From positions 124,001 through 188,000 of the forward strand of contig JAXGGA010000071.1 of NCBI GenBank assembly GCA_038373865.1: a DNA stretch of 64,000 nt. The letters are read 5' to 3'. This stretch comes from Uloborus plumipes. Its lineage: Eukaryota; Arthropoda; Arachnida; Araneae; Uloboridae. Below, piece by piece: positions 21,894 to 34,949 of the stretch. How positions within the stretch are numbered: position 1 is the stretch's first letter; every line of letters begins with the position of its first letter. A program made the position numbers and the translations under genes. The notes beneath the pieces were generated by a model. That model was not told the origin of the DNA and did no database searches. It saw only the letters and a list, made by a program, of their open reading frames with translations.

Positions 21894-24855
21894 GAGTGAT
21901 TCCATACCAACTCACCGAATGGGGGTCGCACGACCGACTCCGATTTTCTTTTAATTTGGCACATATGTTGATCATATAGAGGCATGGAAAAGTCCAAATT
22001 GTTAGGTTCCTGCTCCACTTATTTTCTGAGATACATGCCCTCAAAGTTTGTCCGCCACGTCAAAATACTAAAAAAGTGATGTTATTTAATCATTTTTTAT
22101 AAAAAATCGTACTCATGCAAAATAAAAGTGTTAGATATCTATGGAAACTAGTTACGCCAGGCATTCAGAAAAAAATACTAGAATGTTCATAATGAAAATT
22201 GCTAAGGTACAGGGCTCTTTGAAGTTGTAATCACAAAAACTCGATTTTGCCGATTTTGCTAAAATTGAGGAATTTATTCCAAAAAAAGGAAGACATAACC
22301 AAAGGTTTACTCATTTTCTGGTAGTGTACAGATGTTTACTATAAATGGTTACACAATGCATAACTTGGATTTCTCACTCCTTCTTGGAAATATTTAAGCT
22401 TAAAGATAAGCCATAAGGCAAAAAATGCGTTTTTGGCCATCTTGGCAGCCATTTTTCTCATAAAGGGGGAGCAGTAGAAACTTTAATTTTTTTTTTAAAC
22501 AAGCCACTGATATGTTAGCTATTCACAGGAAAAGAGTTTACTTTTGGTTATTTCTTCCATTAAGAGATATCCTGCTGACAGTATATGCATGTTTTTCGCG
22601 ACGACCATATACTTTTGTTCCCCCTCTCATGGACTTAAAATTAATTAAACCAAAAAATAACGATATATTTATTAATAGCTGTATTATCTACCCAATATGT
22701 CATGAAATTTAATTTATTAAATCATTGAACAATAAATTAGATAATTGATAAAAACAAGAAATAGTATTTCTCTGATGCCTGAGCATTATGCATTCATAAT
22801 TATAAAGCACTAAATACTTTCTTGAGAAATTAATTAACGTAAAGAAGCTCTAAATATTTACATTATAAGCAATACCCAATCTTGTGATTGGGATATTCCT
22901 GTTTTTAATTGCAGAATTTCTTGAAAATCACATGAATATCAGGAAAAGAAATGAGGTCTTTTCGTTTTGATGTAGGATATTTTATGACAAATTTCATTTG
23001 ATGGGCTACTAACTGAGCATGGTGATAAAGAGCTATTAATTTCAGCATCGAATTCCATTTTACCTTATTAACAGTTAAATATTTACAAAATAATTAAATA
23101 AATAATTTAATATAAACCATGCTTGAAGAATTAAAATTAGTGCAACTAATTTATTCCTATACTGATCTTTACAAAACTGACATGTGTTGAGCACTGATAA
23201 GAACTGACAAGAATAAGTTTACTCACTAAAATACTAGTTCACACATACTATAAAGCATATATTCTATTTTCTACAAAATTATACTGCAACAAAGAACAAG
23301 GGTATAAAGGGGTAAGTACTAAAGAATTTCTTGAAAAATCAATTAAAATAAAGGAGCTTCGAATATTTATCTCATAAGCGATACCCAATCTTGTGATTGG
23401 GATGTTCCTGATTGATTGCTATAAACAGGAGGATAACCTTGTTCTTTGTTGCAGTATTATTTTATAGAAAATAGAATGTATGCTTTATAGTATCTGTGAA
23501 CTAGTATTTTAGGGAGTGAACTTATTCTTGTCAGTTCTTATCAGTGCTCAACACATGTCAATTTTGTAAAGATCAGTATGGGAATAACTTAGTTGCACTA
23601 ATTTTAGTTCTTCAAGCATGGCTTTATATTAAATTATTTATTTTAATATATTTTGTAAATATTTAACTGTTAATAAGGTAAAATGGAATTCAATGCTGAC
23701 ATTAATAGCTCTTTATCACCATGCTCAGTTAGTAGCCCATCAAATGAAATTTGTCATAAAATATCCTACATCAAACGAAAAGACCTGATTTCTTTTCCTG
23801 ATATTCATGTGATATTCAAGAAATTCTGCAATTAAAAACAGGAATATCCCGATCACAAGATTGGGTATTGCTTATAATATAAATATTTAGAGCTCCTTTA
23901 TGTTAATTAATTTCTCAAGAAAGTATTTAGTGCTTTATAATTATGAATGCATAATGCTCAGGCATCAGAGAAATACTATTTCTTGTTTTCGTCAATTATC
24001 TAATTTATTATTCAATGATTTAATAAATTAAATTTCATGACATATTGGGTAGATAATACAGCTATTAATAAATATATCGTTATTTTTTGGTTTAATTAAC
24101 TTTAAGTCCATGAGAGAGGGAACAAAAGTATATGGTCGTCGCGAAAAACATGCATATACTGTCAGCAGGATATCTCTTAATGGAAGAAATAACCAAAAGT
24201 AAACTATTTTCCTGTGAATAGCTAACATATCAGTGGCTTGTTTTGAAAAAAAATTAAAGTTTCTACTGCTCCCCCTTTATGAGAAAAATGGCTGCCAAGA
24301 TGGCCAAAAACGCATTTTTTGCCTTATGGCTTATCTTTAAGCTTAAATATTTCCAAGAAGGAGTGAGAAATCCAAGTTATGCATTGTGTAACCATTTATA
24401 GTAAACATCTGTACACTACCAGAAAATGAGTAAACCTTTGGTTATGTCTTCCTTTTTTTGGAATAAATTCCTCAATTTTAGCAAAATCGGCAAAATCGAG
24501 TTTTTGTGATTACAACTTCAAAGAGCCCTGTACCTTAGCAATTTTCATTATGAACATTCTAGTATTTTTTTCTGAATGCCTGGAGTAACTAGTTTCCATA
24601 GATATCTAACATTTTTATTTTGCATGAGTACGATTTTTTATAAAAAATGATTAAATAACATCACTTTTTTAGTACTTTGACGTGGCGCACAAACTTTGAG
24701 GGCATGTATCTCAGAAAATAAGTGGAGCAGGAATCTAACAATTTGGACTTTTCCATGCCTCTATGTGATCAACATGTGTGCCAAATTAAAAGAAAATCGG
24801 AGTCGGTCGTGCAACCAACTTTTCTTTTTTCTGTTGAGTTGGTATGGAATCACTC
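21894..24855. repeat. 3-kb fold-back element with 1.4-kb inverted arms
   Basis: Left arm 21894-23302 (starting GAGTGATTCCATACCAACTC) pairs with right arm 23437-24855 (ending the reverse complement). The arms are highly similar, with scattered differences. The inner ends are CTGCAACAAAGAACAAGG and its reverse complement. The central spacer of about 134 bp holds a direct copy of an arm segment containing CCCAATCTTGTGATTGGG, itself a small palindrome. Mirrored 66-codon ORFs (MLAIHRK...) occur in both arms because of the duplication and have no known domain. No target duplication was identified. Confidence 0.85.
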
Positions 24856-25420
24856 CTATGCAAAATAAATTTAGAAATCCAAACAAAGCTTTTGAAAAAA
24901 TTGCGAACCCGTGCCGCTCTCAGAATTAAAAGAATTGCGTAACTGGTCGATAAATTTGCAGAAAATTATTTTCGGAACGTGCAAGAGATGAATTTCAAGA
25001 AAAACCTTATACTTGCGAGTATCCAAAACTAAGGCATAATTCCAACTAAGAACCTTGATCTTAAAGTGAGAAACTAGTTTAGTCTGTTGTTATTACTTTT
25101 AAAGAAAAATATATTACAAACATATAAATACTACAAATACTTATCCTTCTGTGCTTAGAAATGGGAAGGGAAGAGAAAAGGAGGAATAGATGGAAGTACA
25201 GCCACCTCTAATCGTGGTAGTTTCTGAGTTATTCGTGTATTAACCACCTTGCAGTTTATGACGAGATATCTCGTCCATTTAACATGTATTCCTGGGACTG
25301 GGCGTGGGGTCCATACCAGATTTTTATATCATACTTTGAAGGAATTATATTTGAATTACAACTAAAATAGAGCATTTTTTCTGCTATATCAATTATTTTA
25401 CAAATGAACTTTTAATTTTA

Positions 25421-25452
25421 TACCACGGGCAAAGCCGTGCGGGTACCACTAG
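25421..25452 (+). mobile_element. Helitron 3' terminus (5' end not found)
   Basis: Hairpin CACGG-GCAAAG-CCGTG followed by CGGGTACCACTAG and then T. This is the standard Helitron 3' end. The TC-starting 5' end could not be located upstream, so the extent is unknown. Confidence 0.6.
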
Positions 25453-25744
25453 TTGATTCATAAAAGATGAATCATTTCCGACGTTATGGATTTAAAATTT
25501 ACAAGGGGAATCGGAACACATTTTTTTAATACTTCCCTCATTTTACTGCGGTGCTTTATCCATCCACAGATCCCTATTTTACGTCATGTATGAAAATATA
25601 TGTATTTAGATAAGCAGCGAGGAGAATTCGTTCAGCAAACCCACACAACTCTTGTTTCAAACCATGTTGTTAATACTAGTATAGTATAAATCAGTGAGTA
25701 GCCACCCCCAAGTAAGGGCTAAGACAGGAACATGCAATTCACGG

Positions 25745-25830
25745 CCAACTCGGTCATTTCCACCCATCCTATTCGATGCTGATGAGTTCATAATAAGCAC
25801 GAAACTGCAGTCTATGGATGGAAATGACTA
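25745..25830. repeat. Small fold-back repeat, family copy 1
   Basis: Arms GTCATTTCCACCCAT and ATGGATGGAAATGAC enclose a core of about 40 bases (ATGCTGATGAG...AAGCAC..AAACTGCAGTC). The same core and related arms recur inverted at 29871-29953. The outer right arm seems cut short at ACTAGTATAG. Confidence 0.65.
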
Positions 25831-25852
25831 GTATAGTAGTTTATGCGCATAT

Positions 25853-27696
25853 AAGGACTTTTTGAGAAAAATACTAGAGGAGGGGCGTGAGAAATTGTTT
25901 TGAATTTCTCTTTTTTTTTTTTTTCATTTAAAATGCATAATAGAAATATATTTTAGGCTTTAATAGTAATACATAGATGTTTCTAAGTTGGAGATTTAAT
26001 GTCCATGAAATTTCCAAGTATTTCTGCACAACATTACTTCTGGAGTAAAACTATGATATCCCACTGCTGTCAAACTATCACAAACCTTAAGATATTTCCG
26101 ATATTAACTTCTAAAGAGGCGATGATCTACTATTCTAAAGATTCTATAGTCAGTTATGTTTGATGAAGTTCTAATATTTTTTACATAAAGAAATCATGCT
26201 CAAATAATTTAAATGATTTTCATATTCATTTCTTACTGTGAATAAAAATAATGACTCCTATAAACACAATTTTCAAAAAAATTAATGCAATTTTGAAAAA
26301 ATTAGTTTACAATTGAGTAAAGTGCCAAAAATATCTTTCACAAAATTGCTCTACGAATAAGTTTGTTTTCTCAGAATGTGTTAACACGAACCTTGCAAAA
26401 ATTGATTCGTGAAAAATACAAAAAATCTTTCACCGAGAAAGTACCATAAAATATTATTTTTTACCCAATTTTCACTACTTTAACCCCTGAAAAACAAAGC
26501 TTTTATTGTTTTTTTATTAATGCACGTGCGTAGTTGTGACTTATTTTTTTTTTCAATATATGTTTTCAGACAGTTCACAAAAATAATGAATAAAATAAAG
26601 CAACAACATTTTGCGATGTGTACAATGCTTTAATATTTTAAGTTTCTACTCTAGTCTGCAAACACATATTTTAGCCTTAAAACTGCCAAAATACGGGAAA
26701 AACTAACCTGTGCTCACAATTTATTCCTTGCTCAAACAATAAAATGTAAAAACTGTTATTATGTCACCTACTATAAAATTCATACATGAATTTTTTATTC
26801 GAAATACCTTTTGTTTTCGTTTGTTTCAAAAAGTACATAAAATTCCACTCATAGTTTAGAAATATTAATATTTTTTGAGATATTTTGGGTGTTTTCCAAC
26901 AGCTTGCAAAACAGAACTTTCTTTTTTCATAAAAAAAAGGCTCAGTTGCTTGAGTATGTATATTGATTTTACATTAACACTGTCAAGTTTTCTTATACAA
27001 CATAAGTTTTTGAGTAACCGTATACTGCTATTGATTTAAAGTAACAGTGAAAAACTTTCATTAGTTTCAAAACACTGCTTACAAGTGACATTTTGTCATT
27101 GACTAGTAATAAATTGCTGGGTAGAAAAACGTAAAACTGTTGTGAATAGTTTTAGACTTGTTTTTGTTTGAAAAAAAAATGTTGAACACCCTCTTTTTTC
27201 CCCCTTTCCTCACTATTTTTCCCGTTAGCTTTACTATTTTAAAATAAATAAATTTTGCTGAACACTTTTTTTTTAAACTTATGTTTGATAGACGTTTAAC
27301 AAATAAACTTATTCAAACTCGGATTAAAATTGAAAATTGGGTGTAAAACAATGAAATGTAAAAAATAATAAAACAGAGTTAAGAAGAAAAAATTGCAGAA
27401 AATTTTATATACTAGTTTCGGGGTTCCATGATACTAATTTCTTTTATACTAAAAAAGGGGCTCCTTGTAACACAGAAATAAGTATCAACAGTGTGTATGT
27501 GTGACCAAAACTTTACCAAAAGGTACATATTTATTTCATAAAATTAAATGTGTTTTTGCTTGTTGCTAATTTATTTGAAAATAAACATTTTTCACGTAGA
27601 CTGAGATAATTATACGTGATTAGACTTTATAATACACCGCTTGTCAACAAATGCTAAGATTAAATTTAAAAAAATACGCTACAAAACAGAACTATC
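25853..27696. other. AT-rich interval, nothing recognised
   Basis: No coding, repeat or RNA feature could be supported. Confidence 0.5.
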
Positions 27697-27704
27697 ACTT
27701 TAAC

Positions 27705-27848
27705 CAGGCCCGTGATTTAGGCTTTAGGAAATCAATTCATTTACATGTAAGTGGGCGTGGTTTCTGCTGTTTTTGGTGTCATTTACACTGAGTACATACC
27801 CTGTGCCCCCCTCCTCTCCACCTGGAAAAGTTCGAAAAGAAGGGCATG
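27705..27848. mobile_element. hAT-type MITE, family copy 2 of 3
   Basis: Starts CAGGCCCGTGATTT and ends in the diverged inverse (GAAGGGCATG). It shares AAGTGGGCGTGGTTT and the C-rich tract with copies 1 and 3. The flanking 8-mers are ACTTTAAC (27697-27704) and ACTTTATC (27849-27856), one mismatch. This is the most diverged of the three copies. Confidence 0.7.
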
Positions 27849-27856
27849 ACTTTATC

Positions 27857-29232
27857 CCTGAAAAAAATTATTATTAAAAGTAAAACGTGTATGAGGCATA
27901 AGAACAAATTTTAAAAACTTCACTGAAGATGTTATTCAATTAACATGTTAATTGTATACTTAACATAGTAAAAGAATTAAAAATCAATGTTAGTAAATGA
28001 TTTCAAAGCTGAAATAATGTATAAAGTTAGCAATCCTTATGGTTTAGTGAAAATCGAAAAAAAAAAATAATAATAAACGAACGCGTTCTTCGGAGTCTAC
28101 AAATTAAATAATCTCTGAAAAACAAACGCAATTAAAAGAAAGTTATGACAGTTTTCTCTTTTAAAGATCAGATGTAAATATTTAATAAGTAGATTTTGAC
28201 AAAGTGAAAACCTAAAAACATATGTGTCAATATTGATTAAAACTAATTGAATTCCAGGAAAGAATGGAGTAGTTTTAAATCCTAAATTCTCAATTAACAC
28301 ATGAAATGCAAAACATAAAGGAGATGAGAGTAAGTCCATACGTATAATTTTATACGAATGATTTTTGTGTTTTGAAATAATTGACGCAAAATCCTTTTTT
28401 CTTTTTTTTTGCGTGTGTCAGTGTGTGTGTATGTGTGTTTTTGTGGGAACCCTTTTTATCAGGATGGGAACATTTCAATAGTAATATATTTTTTTCCTTT
28501 TAACTTTGGAAAATATAATTTTTAAAATAATACAATTTGTTTTTCAAAAGTACTTGCATTGCATCAATAGTTTCTAAAATTTACCAATCCGCCACCACAA
28601 GAAAGAAAGCACTCTCTAAAAATGAAAATGTTGGAAAAATAAATGCTATTATATTTAAAAATGTTTTAGCTCATAACTAGAGCCCTGCGGGAACGAAATT
28701 TTTAATTTCTTTGATAACTATATCTTCGAACAAACAACAAAAAATCTGTAAAAATGAATTGCAATGAAATTTGGATTTAGGGGCAGTTAAACTATGCCGG
28801 CAGTACTAAGCAAATATTAAGGCACCTATGCAAAAAGTGACAAGCAGTAAAAGGCCTATTTTTCGTTCCATCCCACTTCGTTAAAGTTTAAACCTCAGCT
28901 TATGCATTCATGAACGTAGCAGATTTTTAATGAATTTTGAGAAACATCAAAGTATGCTGTACCTTGTACCCAACACGTACGAAAGTGGTTTGCAAAGCTG
29001 GATTCACAAATCGTTGAAAATGTTAGAAATCTTCCCGAAAAGGCGAAATAACTTTGCAATGAAAAATAACATCGCTTTACAGAGAAGATTACTAACTAAT
29101 GCACGAAAATACTAAGTTCAGCAAAAACAAAGTGGTACTGCGTCTAAAGATATATTACAACAACAGCAAATACTGAGTAGCATACAGAGGCTGCAGCTTT
29201 GACTTCGGGTTATTTTTCTGTAGCTTTTGGTT
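27857..29232. other. AT-rich interval with a short TG-rich tract
   Basis: A degenerate TG microsatellite lies at about 28411-28441. ORFs at 28097-28339 and 28930-29115 have no recognised domain. Confidence 0.5.
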
Positions 29233-29639
29233 ATACATTGGTGGTCAAAATTATGAGGACAAAGGAAAAATTACCAAACCTTGGCAGCATTTGGTAAGAA
29301 AGACATGCAAATTTAATGACTTTAAACTAACGGTAAATGAAACTTGTTTTGCTGGTTTTATTAGAAATATATAAAAATTTCGAATTTATAGAATGAAGTT
29401 TAGATTTACACATCAATGAGATATGGACAAAATTATAAGGACAATTGTATTTGCGTGTTCTAAAAAGGATATTGTTCATGTTTTCCACTCCTACACGCCA
29501 CATAACATAACGATTTAAATGCTCAGCAAGTGATTGGGACCGTAGTAAATAATTTTTTCATTCATTCCACTGAGTATTAATCTTTCAAAGTTTAGGAAGG
29601 GAGTCTGGTCACTTAAAAGAATTCAGGAATTTCAGAAAG

Positions 29640-30600
29640 TAAAATTGCAACAAATCTGAATAGATAGAGATCTGCCAGTGATAACTTTCTCAAAATTCAC
29701 AGAAAATATTGTCGATAAAGACAATTAGGTACACTATGCTCTGTTAATGTGCGTGGGAGAAAAATGATAATAAGACGAGATTGCTTCAAAAAAACAAATA
29801 TCGGCGAAAATTAGGTACGAATTTAAGTTACGATGCAGTTTTTGAACTGTACAATATATGCAATGCACCACCAGCTCGTTTATTCTATCCATGGACTGCA
29901 GTTTTGTGCTTATTATGCACTCATCAGCATGGAATATGAATTAAACGAGCTGGAGACAAAAATCCTCTTGTAGAGCAAAGAAAGCCAACAAAAACTGGTA
30001 GCTAATGTGAAATTAGAACACCAGCGAGCGATCGCAGGGAAAAAAAGTATTTTATTTAACTAATGTCGCGACTGACTCTTAAAAAAGTTCAGAAGCCACC
30101 AAGGGTTGAGTGTGCCGAAAATGCATCATTATAGGTTAAAATTCTTCTCATATAATACTTTTTGATAGGAAAAAGTTTAATTTAAGTGGACTAGATTGTT
30201 TTTACTACTGGTACAATCTTTGTGAAGGTAAAAAAATCTCAATCATACATTTGAAGGTGGGAGATTATTGTTCACTGATAATAACGGCCTGGGGAAGTTT
30301 CACAACGGACGGAAACTACTCTAATACTTTTTGTGCAAGCCAGAGTGAATTTTGAGAGTTACGTTTATGTACTGATTGATATTTTTTTACCAAAAGTCGA
30401 TTAATTACGACTGGAGACAACTAGTTCCAGCAGGATAATGCCTAATCACACGTTTCCCAAACGTCTAAATCATGACTTGATGCATATATCGTGAAATTAC
30501 TACACTGATTGGCCAAAAGATCCGACATAATTTTAATAAAAACTTTGTGAGGCATTTGGCACATGGATTATTAAAAAGAGTTACTCAATATTAAAACAAG
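29640..30600 (+). pseudogene. Tc1-like transposase remnant
   Basis: Translation in shifting frames gives scattered Tc1 features. Near 30165-30230 there is a FNLSGLD..YYW segment corresponding to the region after the first catalytic D (SDEKKFNLDGPDG type). A W/LVPAG segment near 30410 corresponds to the FQQDNA block. DWPKDPT near 30510, followed by CEAFGTW, corresponds to DWPAKSPDLNPIENLWG. Many stops and frameshifts are present, and a fold-back repeat lies inside at 29871-29953. No function remains. The call rests on motif order rather than on a continuous alignment. Confidence 0.55.
29871..29953. repeat. Small fold-back repeat, family copy 2
   Basis: Arms CCAGCTCGTTTATTC and its near-reverse complement (GAATTAAACGAGCTGG) flank the core ATGGACTGCAGTTTTGTGC...CATCAGCAT. 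The core is the reverse complement of the core at 25777-25814. Confidence 0.7.
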
Positions 30601-30612
30601 CAAGAACTCAAT

Positions 30613-30768
30613 TGAAGGGGCAAGTGGATAAAGGTGATATGTGACAATTTCTGAAAAACATACTTTTTATCATGGATGTAGGTGATAAGGTAATAATTTT
30701 CTTTTTGAAAGCTTTTTCTAGAAATTAAACAAATTGTCACATTTCGCCTTTATTTACTTGCCCCTTCA
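30613..30768. mobile_element. MITE A with GAAGGGGCAAGTGGATAAAG ends
   Basis: 156-bp element whose first about 33 bases (TGAAGGGGCAAGTGGATAAA GGTGATATGTGACA, with small differences) are inverted at its right end. It is a sister of 30880-31036. Confidence 0.8.
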
Positions 30769-30821
30769 GTTATGTTTGTGAGTTAACTCAATTGAACACG
30801 CACTAAACGGCGAAATTCAAA

Positions 30822-30855
30822 TGTCACATATCACCTTTATCCACTTGCCCCTTCA
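30822..30855 (-). repeat. Lone inverted terminus of the same MITE family
   Basis: The TGTCACATATCACCTTTATC plus CACTTGCCCCTTCA stretch is one terminal repeat without its partner, lying between the two complete sister elements. Confidence 0.75.
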
Positions 30856-30879
30856 ACTGTTTTCCCTCACAAACACAAT

Positions 30880-31036
30880 TGAGGGGGCAAGTGAATAAAG
30901 GTGATATGTGACATTTTTTTTTTTAATTTCTAGAAAAATCTTTCAAAAAAAATAATATACCTATCATGTTCATCCATGGTAAAACGTAAGTTTTTTAAAA
31001 ATTGTCCCATATCACCTTTATCAACTTGTCCCTTCA
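30880..31036. mobile_element. MITE B, sister of 30613-30768
   Basis: 157-bp element beginning TTGAGGGGGCAAGTGAATAA and ending CAACTTGTCCCTTCA. The interior matches MITE A read in the opposite orientation (AATTTCTAGAAAAA, CATGGT). No coding. Confidence 0.8.
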
Positions 31037-34000
31037 ATTACTCGATCAAAAACACCAATATAAGCAATTCAAAGAACCATTTCCAAATTCCATGATGTCA
31101 AAGTTAATAAAAGATATTTGAATTCTATTTCAGACTAAATATTCCAAACCAAGGCAGCTTCCGGCTGCTGTAACTAACCTGTTCGGCATTTGCTTGCATT
31201 TCCGCCTTTGCAGGCTTTGGAGGTTATTTGTAGCTTCAATACAATAATAATACTTTGTTTAAAAGCAAACGCGGGAAAATTAACTGAAATTCTATTAGTG
31301 AACGATACTATATTAGTAAAAATACATGGCTTGTTAATAGAAACCAACAAAATGTCGTAGCGGCATTTTACAAAAAAAAAAACTTTCGTATCAAAAAATG
31401 TTTTCCCGCTTTTTGTGATCTGATACAGATAAAACCTTTTTCATGCCATTAAACACGACATTGTAAGATACCAGTTCGCTAATGTATTCGTACTTATTGA
31501 ATTGAAGAAGTTCAATGTTTAAAATTCTTCTAACTTGGAGAACATTTTCGAGCCTTTAATTTCGCTACATTTACTCTGTATTTAATTTTATAACTTTGAC
31601 GTGAAAACAAGAGCAAAAATTACTGAACGCTTCCTTTGCTCTTTAGACACTTCTCTTTATTTCCTTGAAATTATTATTCTCTTTTACTAATGTTCTTTTT
31701 TTTCCGCTTATATGTTCTATAAGTTAGATGAAATGTTTTATGCAATACTTAATGAACTGTGAATTAACTTTAAGTTTGCATTCGGTATGAGCATTACTTT
31801 GAGACTTTTTTTTTCTCTTTCATTTCCTGAGAAATAATAGTGAAGTATTTTGTAATTAAAGAAAGTATTTTTTACATTAGCTTGATTTTAAGAAAATTAG
31901 CAGCCTTAATTTTTGTACTCTTTCATACCGTTTTTTCGTACCGTTAATTTAATTTTAATAATTCAGTATTATTTTTATATTTCTTTTAATTACATTTTAG
32001 GCTTATTACGTAGCAAACTCTTCTGATATGCTTTTCTGTATGACCATTTCGTATCTAGCGAAACTAATAAATGGCTAATGGGTTACTAATCCTTACTTCC
32101 GAGTTATAAATTAAATATTAAATATAATGTTCGTGTAATACTATAGATAGTTCGTACTATTCTAGTAACGGGTGATTGTAATTTAATTAATGTGTAGAAT
32201 GAAAAAAAGTTATTGAATTAAAACACTAACATAGGCACATGTTTTTTTTTTTTTTTTAATTTCACACTAGAACTACTTTTACAAAGAGTAAGCACTTTTT
32301 CATATAATATATAACAATATTCCCTAGCATTTGTAAGACTATAAATAAAGCCAATAGCAGAAAATATTTCAATTAATTAAATTTGAGGACAGATCTTGAA
32401 AATCTTAATTTACATTGACAGGATATTTTTTAGTTTATTTACGAAATAGTAAAGTAAATTTACTGCGTTCTCATAATTGTTGATGGTTTTTATTTTTTTT
32501 GCAATAAATATGAATAATTTGAGAGATAATTAGACAGGAGATAATGATTCACTAAACTAAAGATTCTCTTTTGTTACGAGCAGAGTGAAACTTCTATGCA
32601 ATTGAAAAGAATCGTAAAGCAATATTTTTTTTTCAGCAACAAATCTTAGCAAATTTATTTTTGTATTTTCATTTATTTAATTATTTTTAATGATTATTTG
32701 CAGCAAGCTCTTTTTAATATTAATAATAAGCCGTCTTTAATAACACTAAGCAACAGAACTTTTTGTCTGTCTTCTGGTTTTAAATAGTCAATTATAACAA
32801 ATTTTGGGGAAAGATGTAAATATTTTTTTATTAGCTCTTGTTTTGAAGATACATCAAAGCCCATTAGAAAAAAATCCACAATAACCACCCACTGATTTTG
32901 AGGTAAATTGAAAAGAAAAAATATATACCCTGTGCAACAAATGTAACTGAAAATTTCCTGTTTCATTAAAAAAATATTTATTCTTCAGAAACCATCGGCT
33001 TTTTTAATTCTACTGCTGTAAACCCTTATTTTGAATTTTTTATTGTACGCCAAAGAGGAAGCCTCTCTTGTAATAGTCCAGCCGTATTTAGCAAGCATTG
33101 ATTCACAGCTCAATGGTCCTAAATCTATACTTTATTTCAAAAATAGCTTAGGAAAACATTTCCCGATGCTCGTCCTTTACCGCTCCAAAATTTTTAGAAA
33201 ATAATGCTATGTATAGTTTAAAAAAACTAAAAAATACGCTTTTTAAAGTTAATCAAAGTAAAACGAAGATTTTCAAAACTATTGAATATCCGCTAAGTTT
33301 ACATGCACCAACATGTAACATAATTTAGCCTTTAGTATTAATTAAATATTTTACTTTTACATTTGCAAAGAACGTGAATTTTATATTTTATTCAGAGTTA
33401 CACACAGAAACAACTGAAACCCTTATAATAAATACATCAACATGTAATATAGTTTAGCTTTTAGTAATAATAATAGATTTTTTTTTTCTTTTATGTTTGT
33501 AAATTTCGTGAATTTTATCTTTTATTCAGAGTTACATACATACAAACCCACATGTGAAACTAATAAAAGCGTATTAAAAACCCTCTAGGAAGGTGAAAAA
33601 ATGGCGGTTCAGAGACATATGGTCACAGAAATTCTGGTAAGATTCATTTGACTAACTGTGCTCACACACACACACAGTCCTCGTCTTTTCTGCCGTTTGA
33701 AATAGTTCTAAAACGTCTTTAATGTCTTCCAAGGTGTTTTTCTCTCCCCCTATCGAAACCTTGTTCCTCATAACTGTGGTTATTTAAAAAGCGGTAAAGA
33801 ATCCTCTCGATAACCCTTGCTGTAATATTTATTGAACATTACCCTTCAGGGTGTTGGAAAATCATCTTTGTTCATAGCTATTACAAAGTTCTCTGTAATA
33901 CTCGACAGAACGAGCATGGCTGGACGCAGAAATAGGTGAACTTGTTGGAGACTTATTTTAGTCATTTCTCGCCCTGGAATTTAAATTTCTTAAAGCTCTA

Positions 34001-34884
34001 TGGTGTTTTATGTAGTGAGGTTTTCTGTTGCAACCAGGGGACAAGTTTAAAAGCTGCAAGTTCCATAGCAGCTAGTTTGAATCTGCCGAACGTTAATTTA
34101 GAACGTTAGTGAGATTTCACTACTTTATTGGCTCTCTATTTTGAAAACAAGAGCTAATTTCATTTTTTACGGTAATTTTCGTTAGTGTAATCAATAGAAA
34201 AATATTTCGCTTCCCCGAAAAAACACTTTAGTGCATAAAGCTTGTTTTGATAGATTAAAGTGCTGAATACATCGTTTAATTGGATAGGGCGAGCTTTTTA
34301 TAACGTAAATTGGGAGATGGAGTGTTTGTTTCACTAACATCCCATTTCATGTGCACTCCACATTATTTAGCGAAGTATAGTACGAAAGTTTACAATGATT
34401 CTTTTATTACTTATTTAGATAAATAGAAAGAAAACAGTACCTTAAGTGTGATATATGTATACAAATACGTATAAAAACACATGTGTAAGCATAACAACTC
34501 GTTTGAATGCAAAAATCTAACTCATCATGGGTGTAGAACACCTCACCTCACCACTTACGGGTTATGGAGAATGCCCTAAAAAGGGTAAAACCATACACTG
34601 CAGATGAGAGACAGAAAGCACCTTGTTCGTAATGTACCTGTAAAACCGGAAACAGTTAACTTTCCCGAAGTGCGTTTAAAGGGAATTTCATGGTACCACG
34701 TGCCCCTCCCTATCATGGGTTTTCCCAAGTCCCAGAATACGACCATCTTTGAACTTCCCTGTAATCTCTCTGGGGTCAGCAAAGAATTTTTAGTGTTTTT
34801 GCGGTTGTATTTTCAAGGAATCACAACAACATATTTTGATTACGTAAGGAAACTACTTGGTAGCGTATCGGAAATACAAAAATT
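31037..34884. other. Interval without recognised genes
   Basis: Mostly AT-rich. 33600-34100 and 34540-34880 are less AT-rich, and part is open on both strands (34604-34900 plus, 34576-34782 minus) without a domain. One tandem duplication is annotated separately. An AC microsatellite of about 16 bases lies near 33662. Confidence 0.45.
33306..33549. repeat. Tandem duplication, unit about 130 bp
   Basis: Two diverged copies (33306-33435 and 33436-33549) share CAACATGTAA, TTTAGC.TTTAGTA, GTGAATTTTAT and TTTTATTCAGAGTTACA in order. Confidence 0.7.
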
Positions 34885-34949
34885 CTACAGGGCAGGGGCG
34901 GATGGGGCCGGCGGGAAGCCGGGCATTTTCCCGGTGGGCCACCTGTGTT

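Larger units (their letters stand above)
29235..30612 (+). mobile_element. Decayed Tc1-like transposon, left end with IR/DR structure
   Basis: The left end is CATTGGTGGTCAAAATTATG after TA (29233-29234). A second, internal direct copy, TGGACAAAATTATAAGGAC, lies about 175 bp further in, as in the double-repeat ends of Sleeping Beauty-like Tc1 elements. Transposase debris follows. The right inverted repeat is not found before the MITE that begins at 30613, so the element is probably 3' truncated. Confidence 0.65.

Noticed and set aside
22512..22712. 66-residue ORF duplicated at 24028-24228
   Set aside because: Identical because it lies in both arms of an inverted repeat; no domain, signal or codon bias.
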